Source of the DNA: Planctomycetaceae bacterium
GTDB taxonomy: Bacteria; Planctomycetota; Planctomycetia; Planctomycetales; Planctomycetaceae
Direction: 5' to 3'
Length of the DNA: 11,471 bases
Assembly: GCA_003445035.1 (NCBI GenBank)
Contig: DLVV01000388.1
Location: forward strand, 45,094 to 56,564
Under the pieces are notes generated by a model. The model made no database searches and had not been told where the DNA came from. It worked only from the letters and a program-made list of their open reading frames with translations. Positions 7,140 through 11,471 of this stretch are shown one piece after another; within the stretch, counting starts at the first letter, position 1, and every line of letters starts with the position of its first letter. A program made the position numbers and the translations under genes.

Positions 7140-8453
7140 CTACAGCGTCCATCCCTTGCGGTATTCCCGCTTGACGATGGCAGCGGCTTCGGGGCAGTCG
7201 ACAGCCTGTGCGGCGGCGGCATCCCAGGTGATCTTCTTTTGGCCGAGCCGGTACGAGAGGTTGCCCAGGTGACCACATTCGGACAGCAGGGCCCCGTAAC
7301 GGAAGTTGCAGGTGGTGTTGGTGTTGCCGCTGCGGATCGCCTGCAGGAACTCGTTGTGGTGTCCCACCGAGTCGGCGATCGTTGGCTTGACCGGCTTGGC
7401 ATCTTTTCCGGCAGCCATGAACAGCTTGCGGGTCGTGTAGTCGGCCAGGACACGGCCATCGGACCCCTCGAAGAGCACAGCTGAGCCCTTGCCGTACGAT
7501 TCGGCCCCCTTGGGCTTCAATCCACCGTGGTACCACGTGATGTGGACGGCCGGCCGGTCTTCGGTTGCATCGAAGTGGTAATCGACCTTCATCTTGTTCG
7601 GGCACTGGTTGTCGCCGTTGTGGCCCTTCTGGCCGGTGGCGTGAACGCGGCTGGGGTACTTCAGTCCCAGGGACCAGTACGGCAGGTCCATGTAGTGGCA
7701 GACGAAGTCGGCGAGTTGTCCGCCACCGAAGTCCCACCAGTAGCGCCAGTTGAAGTGGAAGTGCGAGGTGTGGAAGGGGCGGGCTGGTGCGGGGCCGAGC
7801 CACCGGTCGTAGTTGACGTGCTTGGGCGGAGTGCCCTGCTTGACGCGTTGTCCGACGCGGACACCGCCACCCTGCCAGACGTGCACCCGCCGGACTTCTC
7901 CGATCACACCACCCTGGACCATCTCGACCACGCGACGATAGTTGTTCTGCGGATGGTTGTGGATCTGGTTGCCCATCTGTGTGACCGCCTTCCGCTCGGC
8001 GGTCAACCGCGAGATCACGCGGGCTTCGTGGATCGAGTGTGTCAACGGCTTTTCGCAGTAGACGGCCAGGCCGCGTTTCAGTGCTGCGACAACCGGGATG
8101 GCGTGCATGTGGTCGGGCGTGCTCACGACGACCCCGTCGAGATCCTTGACGTCAAAGACGCGTCGGAAGTCGTCGGTGGTCTTGGCCTTGGGATGTTTGG
8201 CGGCGGCGGCGGCAAGTCGCTGGGCGTCTATGTCGCACAGCACGACGATGTTCTCTCCGCTGACGCCCGACAGGTTGGCGCCTCCACGTCCCGCCACTCC
8301 GATGACGGCCAGGTTGAGCTTTTCGTTGGCACTTCGCTTCTCGGCGGCTTCGGCCGCGGTCCAGTTGCCGGCCAGCGGCAGGGTTGTGCCTGCGGCAACG
8401 GCGGCCTGGAGGAAGTCACGGCGGGAGTGGTTGTGCTTGTGGCGAGAGGTCAT
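7140..8453 (-). CDS. Tat-exported Gfo/Idh/MocA family oxidoreductase
   Basis: The 437-residue protein starts at ATG 8453, with GGAG 6 bases upstream. A twin-arginine signal, HSRRDFLQAAVAAG (R11, R12), with a short hydrophobic stretch and a likely cleavage near AEAAEK (residues about 33-39), predicts export in folded form with NAD(P) bound. LAVIGVAGRGG (48-58) is the Rossmann loop, CEKPLTHS (133-140) holds the lysine of the family EKP motif, and WWDFGGGQLADFVCHYMDLP (239-258) is the conserved C-terminal substrate-side region with H253. Family members oxidise or epimerise sugars, inositols and related polyols; the substrate here is unknown. This Tat-exported architecture is very abundant in planctomycetes and is the best taxonomic hint in the window. 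It converges on mgdA with 4 to 5 bases between stops and has no evident functional tie to it. Confidence 0.87.
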   Translation of the reverse strand: MTSRHKHNHSRRDFLQAAVAAGTTLPLAGNWTAAEAAEKRSANEKLNLAVIGVAGRGGANLSGVSGENIVVLCDIDAQRLAAAAAKHPKAKTTDDFRRVFDVKDLDGVVVSTPDHMHAIPVVAALKRGLAVYCEKPLTHSIHEARVISRLTAERKAVTQMGNQIHNHPQNNYRRVVEMVQGGVIGEVRRVHVWQGGGVRVGQRVKQGTPPKHVNYDRWLGPAPARPFHTSHFHFNWRYWWDFGGGQLADFVCHYMDLPYWSLGLKYPSRVHATGQKGHNGDNQCPNKMKVDYHFDATEDRPAVHITWYHGGLKPKGAESYGKGSAVLFEGSDGRVLADYTTRKLFMAAGKDAKPVKPTIADSVGHHNEFLQAIRSGNTNTTCNFRYGALLSECGHLGNLSYRLGQKKITWDAAAAQAVDCPEAAAIVKREYRKGWTL

Positions 8454-8459
8454 GGGGAA

Positions 8460-8463
8460 CTCC
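8460..8463 (-). promoter_or_regulatory. Ribosome binding site of the Gfo/Idh/MocA gene
   Basis: GGAG (minus strand) lies 6 bases upstream of ATG 8453. It supports that start over an in-frame TTG at 8471, which would put non-family residues before the Tat signal. Confidence 0.5.
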
Positions 8464-8524
8464 GAGTGCAAAAGAAGGCTGGAGCCATTCGACCCGATTG
8501 CGTTCCGAGATGCAATGGCCCGCC

Positions 8525-10042
8525 TCAGGCCGGTTCACCCAGGGCGGCTTCCAGTTCGCTCAGCAACTGATCGAGACGGAAGGGCTTGTAGAGCACGGCC
8601 TCCAGGCTGCCCGACTGGCGGGCCTGGACGATCGAGTGCGACGGATCGTAGCCGAAGCCCGTCATCAGGATCACAGGCACCGAGTCGTTGATCTCGCGGA
8701 GCTGGCAAAAGCACTCGTAGCCGGACATGTCCGCAAGCCGGATGTCGGCCACGACGGTGTCGTAGTGGAACTGTCGAAGCATCAGGCAGGCCGACTCGCC
8801 GTTGTGAGCCGTTTCGACCTCGCAGCCGAATCGCTCGAGCAGTTCGTGGGCGGCACGGCGAATCGTGTCGTCTCCATCAACAAACAGCACCCGCTTGTCT
8901 CGAAGACGTGGCCGTTGCTGGCGTCCGGGTGGCGGAAGATGACTGCGTCGTGGAGCAATCGACTCGCCCACCTCGTGCACCAGTTGCTTGATCTCTCGGG
9001 TGTGTTCCAGGATCTGGTTGAGTCGTTCACAGACGTCGGGTTCGTGGCCGATGTAGCGTTCGAGCACCCAGGCGGCGTCGTTGAGGATCACGTCGACGGG
9101 TCCGGCCACTTCCCGAAGGATCCTCTCGGTGCTTTCCGAGACCGTCGTCGCCTTTTCGGCCACGAGCAGTTCCAGCGTGTTGAGGGCGACAGAGAGTTCA
9201 CGGCTGAAGAGTTCCAGAAACTGCAGGTCGTCTTCTGAGAACGCGCCGGGTTTGGGACTCTCGACATTGAACGTGCCGAGGATCTCGTCGTGCAGCATCA
9301 GTGGCACGGTCAGTGAACTGCGAGCATCGGGCGCTCCGGCCAGGTACAGGGGATCACTCTCGGTGTCCTCACACAGGTAGCTCTTTCCCGTGGCCGCGAC
9401 GAAACCGGTCACACCGTTTCCATCGGGACGTGCAAACAGCTTGCGATTGGCCGCGTCGTCTCTCATGCCGATCGCCAGCAACGGCAGCAGTTCCAGCGTC
9501 TCCCGTTCGGTCAACCGGATCTCGAGGTTCTCGTATTCGAGCAGGTCGCGGGTGAAGTGCGAGATCTTGGCCTTGAGCAGTTCGATGCGATCTTCGACGC
9601 TCATCTCGAGGATCTCTTGCGGCATCAGGTCTCCGAGTTCGAGCCCGGCCTGGTGGATCGCGTTGAGCTTCTCCTGCTGTTGGACCTGTGAGGAGACATC
9701 ACGAACAAGGGCGATCAGGGAACCAACCTCGCCGTCGTCAGAATTGGTCTCACCGTCCAACAGCGGCGTGACATGCACGTCGTAGAACCGCTTTTCGTCG
9801 AGCTTCAATGTGCTGCGTGCCGGTTGGGCTCGGCCGATGGCGGTGTGGAACGGACAGAGGTCCGGCCCGAGGATCTCCGGCGATCCAAACAGGTCGTAGA
9901 AGCCGAGACCGATGGGCAGCTCGTCGCTCTGCGCCAGCTCGCGCAGTCGATCGTTGCACCACGTGATTTCGAGAGAGGGGTCGAGGACGGCCACACCGGC
10001 CGGCAACTGTTCCAGCACCTCGCTCAGTGCCATTTGCGACAC
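8525..10042 (-). CDS. PAS-GAF-receiver signalling protein with degenerate histidine kinase core
   Basis: This 505-residue cytosolic protein has no membrane segment. Domains: PAS at about 5-120 (GVAVLDPSLEITWCNDRLRE, ending ALVRDVSSQVQQQEKL); GAF at about 127-295 (GVTGFVAATGKSYLCED, then LGTFNVESPKPGAFSEDD); a helical segment at about 300-365; and a receiver domain at about 384-502. The receiver looks functional: acidic pocket D389/D391/D392, phosphoacceptor D433 in VADIRL, T461 in MTGFG and K486 in YKPF. The helical segment resembles a DHp dimerisation domain: ILREVAGPV at 308-316 aligns with the usual H-box but has R310 where the phosphorylated His belongs, and no ATPase domain follows. It therefore probably receives phosphate from a separate kinase, while PAS and GAF sense a small ligand or redox state. 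Target and output are unknown. GTG 10042 is preferred over ATG 10033 because of ribosome-site spacing. Confidence 0.8.
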   Translation of the reverse strand: MSQMALSEVLEQLPAGVAVLDPSLEITWCNDRLRELAQSDELPIGLGFYDLFGSPEILGPDLCPFHTAIGRAQPARSTLKLDEKRFYDVHVTPLLDGETNSDDGEVGSLIALVRDVSSQVQQQEKLNAIHQAGLELGDLMPQEILEMSVEDRIELLKAKISHFTRDLLEYENLEIRLTERETLELLPLLAIGMRDDAANRKLFARPDGNGVTGFVAATGKSYLCEDTESDPLYLAGAPDARSSLTVPLMLHDEILGTFNVESPKPGAFSEDDLQFLELFSRELSVALNTLELLVAEKATTVSESTERILREVAGPVDVILNDAAWVLERYIGHEPDVCERLNQILEHTREIKQLVHEVGESIAPRRSHLPPPGRQQRPRLRDKRVLFVDGDDTIRRAAHELLERFGCEVETAHNGESACLMLRQFHYDTVVADIRLADMSGYECFCQLREINDSVPVILMTGFGYDPSHSIVQARQSGSLEAVLYKPFRLDQLLSELEAALGEPA

Positions 10043-10051
10043 GGCACTCTG

Positions 10052-10056
10052 CTCCG
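10052..10056 (-). promoter_or_regulatory. Ribosome binding site of the PAS-GAF-receiver gene
   Basis: CGGAG on the minus strand lies 9 bases before GTG 10042 and 18 bases before ATG 10033, favouring the GTG as start. Confidence 0.4.
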
Positions 10057-10077
10057 CCTGATCCGAAGAATCGCGGG

Positions 10078-10107
10078 ATTATAGGAGCGTCCCTCGCGGT
10101 GCGGCAA
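10078..10107 (-). promoter_or_regulatory. Sigma-70-like promoter of the PAS-GAF-receiver gene
   Basis: On the minus strand a perfect TATAAT (10078-10083) is preceded after 18 bases by TTGCCG (10102-10107, four of six matches to TTGACA). Transcription would begin near 10071, leaving a leader of about 29 bases that contains the ribosome site. It lies between the YchF-like gene stop and this gene's start, so the signalling gene probably has its own transcript. Confidence 0.6.
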
Positions 10108-10160
10108 CAGGATCTGCCACGGAATTTTCTGTGGGGTTCGTTTTGCCGAGGAACCGTTGT

Positions 10161-11198
10161 CTAGACACCGGACCGGATGAACAACTCGTCGCCATCCTGG
10201 ACGACATAGTCTTTCCCCTCGATGTGCCACAGCCCGGCCGCCTTGACCTCCTTCTCGCCACCCAGTTCCAGCAGCTTGTCACACGGAGTCACCTCCGCAC
10301 GGATGAATCCCCGGGCGAGGTCCGAGTGGATCGAGTCGGCGGCATCGACGGCGGTCAAGCCGCGACGGAGCAGCCAGGCGTGGACCTCTTTCTCGGCACA
10401 GGTGTAGAAGGTGATCAGGTCGGCGGTTTGCAGGATCGCCTGCATCAGTTCCTGGCGACAGCTGCCGGTGAGTCCAAGTTCCGAGGCCATCTCGGCGCGG
10501 TCGGTCTCGTCGAGTGCTTCGAGTTCGAGTTCGAGTCCGACGGCGGCGACCATCACCTTGTGGCCGGCCGTCTCCAGGGCGGCAACGATGTCGGAGTTTG
10601 GATCGGGTTCGGCGGTGTTGATCAGGACCAGGCGTTGCTTGAGTGTCAGTAGAGAGAACGAGCGGGTGATCCGTTCCTGGGTTTCGTTCAGTTCGACACC
10701 GTCCAGGTTGAGGTCACGTTCCAGGGCTTCGGACAGGGGCCTCAACGCCTCGAGCTCGGCCTGCAATTCGTCCCGATCGGGACGTGGCTTGGTGGCATCG
10801 ACTTCGAGCCGGCTGACCCGGTTGGAGACGATCTGCAGGTCCGCCAGGGCCAGCTCTTCCGAGAAACGATCGACTTCCTCGATCGCCTCGGCACCGCTGA
10901 AGGCACCGACTACCTGCACCAGCGCCTGGGCCTCGCGGATCACTCCCAGGCGTTGCGTGTTGACATCCTGCTGTCGCGGATCGAGGCCCGGAGTGTCGAA
11001 CAGTTCGATCCGGGCAGGAACCTCCTTGCCGGGCCGATAGTGCTTGACCAGGGCGTCGAAACGGGCGTCGGCGACGGTGGCCAGCCCGACTTGTCCGCTG
11101 TGTGCCTTGGATGGATCAGGGGCGGTTCCGGTCAGCAATTCGAAGACGGTGCTCTTGCCGCCGCCCTGGAATCCGACGAGTCCGGTTTTCATGGGCAT
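10161..11198 (-). CDS. YchF-like P-loop GTPase/ATPase with TGS domain (divergent)
   Basis: The 345-residue protein belongs to the Obg-related YchF (DUF933) group. GFQGGGKST at 9-17 is the Walker A loop, DTPGL at 68-72 the DxxG motif, and NTAE at 194-197 replaces the GTPase NKxD, as in YchF/OLA1 proteins that prefer ATP. A helical region (about 112-185) is inserted, and the C-terminal TGS domain (about 260-345) is very well conserved: EKEVHAWLLRRG, GFIRAEV and GKDYVVQDGDELF. YchF proteins bind nucleotide and interact with ribosomes, and some act in stress or redox responses. Oddities: DTPGL instead of the usual DIAGL, loss of the GEGLGN segment that normally follows, and GGG in Walker A instead of an NVG-type loop. 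It is therefore probably a paralogue rather than standard YchF. ATG 11192 is an alternative start with a better-spaced GGG. Confidence 0.82.
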   Translation of the reverse strand: MPMKTGLVGFQGGGKSTVFELLTGTAPDPSKAHSGQVGLATVADARFDALVKHYRPGKEVPARIELFDTPGLDPRQQDVNTQRLGVIREAQALVQVVGAFSGAEAIEEVDRFSEELALADLQIVSNRVSRLEVDATKPRPDRDELQAELEALRPLSEALERDLNLDGVELNETQERITRSFSLLTLKQRLVLINTAEPDPNSDIVAALETAGHKVMVAAVGLELELEALDETDRAEMASELGLTGSCRQELMQAILQTADLITFYTCAEKEVHAWLLRRGLTAVDAADSIHSDLARGFIRAEVTPCDKLLELGGEKEVKAAGLWHIEGKDYVVQDGDELFIRSGV

Positions 11199-11225
11199 GT
11201 CCCGGTCACGGGTCTGATCGAGGGA

Positions 11226-11471
11226 TCAAAAAAAGGACTCGCCGCCGATTGCGGGGAAGGCGTCACGATAGTGGTCGATGCGAGGTGTTTCGGAGTCGTC
11301 TTCGAAAAGAATGCCGACGATGTCGAAGCGGGCCGGGCAATCGAGAAGGTCGTGTTGCTTGAGGTAACTGAGGGCCAGGCGTGTGAGTTGCCGTTGTTTG
11401 GCTGGCGTGATCGATTCGAACGGGGATCCCGCTCGCTCGTTGCTTCGGGTCTTGACCTCGACAAAGACCAG
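11226..11471 (-). CDS. YraN/UPF0102 family endonuclease-like protein (5' partial)
   Basis: The C-terminal 81 residues are present; the start lies beyond the right edge. The frame opens with LVFVEVKTRSNERAGSP, the characteristic (V/E)FVEVKTR motif of the UPF0102/YraN family, whose PD-(D/E)xK nuclease-like fold uses the Glu and Lys of EVK. It is followed by the family's SITPAKQRQLTRLALSYL helix and a RFDIVGI strand near the end. Family members are about 120 residues long, so roughly 40 residues are missing, including the preceding catalytic Asp. The cellular role is poorly known; a nuclease activity is inferred from the fold. It ends 27 bases before the YchF-like start on the same strand, so the two are probably co-transcribed. 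The tail GGESFF after the last strand ends in a run of T bases in the coding strand. Confidence 0.85.
   Translation of the reverse strand: MVFVEVKTRSNERAGSPFESITPAKQRQLTRLALSYLKQHDLLDCPARFDIVGILFEDDSETPRIDHYRDAFPAIGGESFF

Noticed and set aside
8478..8500. Small GGC/GCC hairpin plus TTCTTTT after the PAS-GAF-receiver gene (minus strand) as a terminator
   Set aside because: The stem is about 3 bp with mismatched flanks, too weak to call.
7527..8570. 347-codon open frame on the plus strand antisense to the Gfo/Idh/MocA gene
   Set aside because: It mirrors the codon pattern of the real gene on the minus strand and shows no family motif; the minus-strand protein has clear Tat, Rossmann and EKP motifs.
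10135..10155. GGTTC/GAACC inverted repeat after the YchF-like gene as a terminator
   Set aside because: The stem is only 5 bp with an 11-base loop and no T run follows on the minus strand.
11189..11464. 91-codon minus-strand frame at the right edge
   Set aside because: Its Ser/Thr/Pro-rich translation has no family features and it overlaps both the YchF-like start and the YraN frame; the partial YraN frame from 11471 to 11226 has clear motifs.

Overview
The window looks like chromosomal DNA of a high-GC bacterium, most likely a planctomycete. This rests on a Tat-exported Gfo/Idh/MocA oxidoreductase (a family greatly expanded in Planctomycetota), a divergent YchF-type GTPase and a PAS-GAF-receiver protein of a style common there. 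The lineage is an inference from gene style; no rRNA or tRNA gene is present. Every sizeable part of the window is covered by genes and the longest non-coding gap is about 120 bases. I see no mobile element, CRISPR array or RNA gene.

Left part (1-7134, plus strand): a tight run of six genes in one direction that I read as most of an N-methylglutamate (NMG) pathway for methylamine oxidation. They are the 3' end of a glutamate-synthase-type NMG synthase subunit (mgsC), a type III glutamine synthetase/gamma-glutamylmethylamide synthetase (gmaS), and all four subunits of a sarcosine-oxidase-like NMG dehydrogenase in the order delta (mgdB), alpha (mgdC), gamma (mgdD), beta (mgdA). In the pathway as known from methylotrophic proteobacteria, GmaS joins methylamine to glutamate, NMG synthase converts the product to N-methylglutamate, and NMG dehydrogenase splits that to glutamate plus a one-carbon unit at the formaldehyde level, carried on folate by the GcvT-like half of MgdC. 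The missing mgsA and mgsB would be expected just upstream of base 1. Two features differ from the well-studied versions: MgdC keeps complete cysteine sets for two iron-sulfur sites, and MgsC keeps a cysteine-rich glutamate-synthase-type cluster region with extra cysteines.

Right part (7140-11471, minus strand): four genes facing the operon. From right to left they are the 3' end of a YraN-type nuclease-fold protein, a YchF-like GTPase, a PAS-GAF-degenerate DHp-receiver signalling protein with its own recognisable sigma-70-like promoter, and the Tat-exported Gfo/Idh/MocA oxidoreductase, whose stop codon lies 5 bases from the mgdA stop. I see no strong reason to link these four to methylamine metabolism; the signalling protein is the only candidate regulator and that link is speculative.
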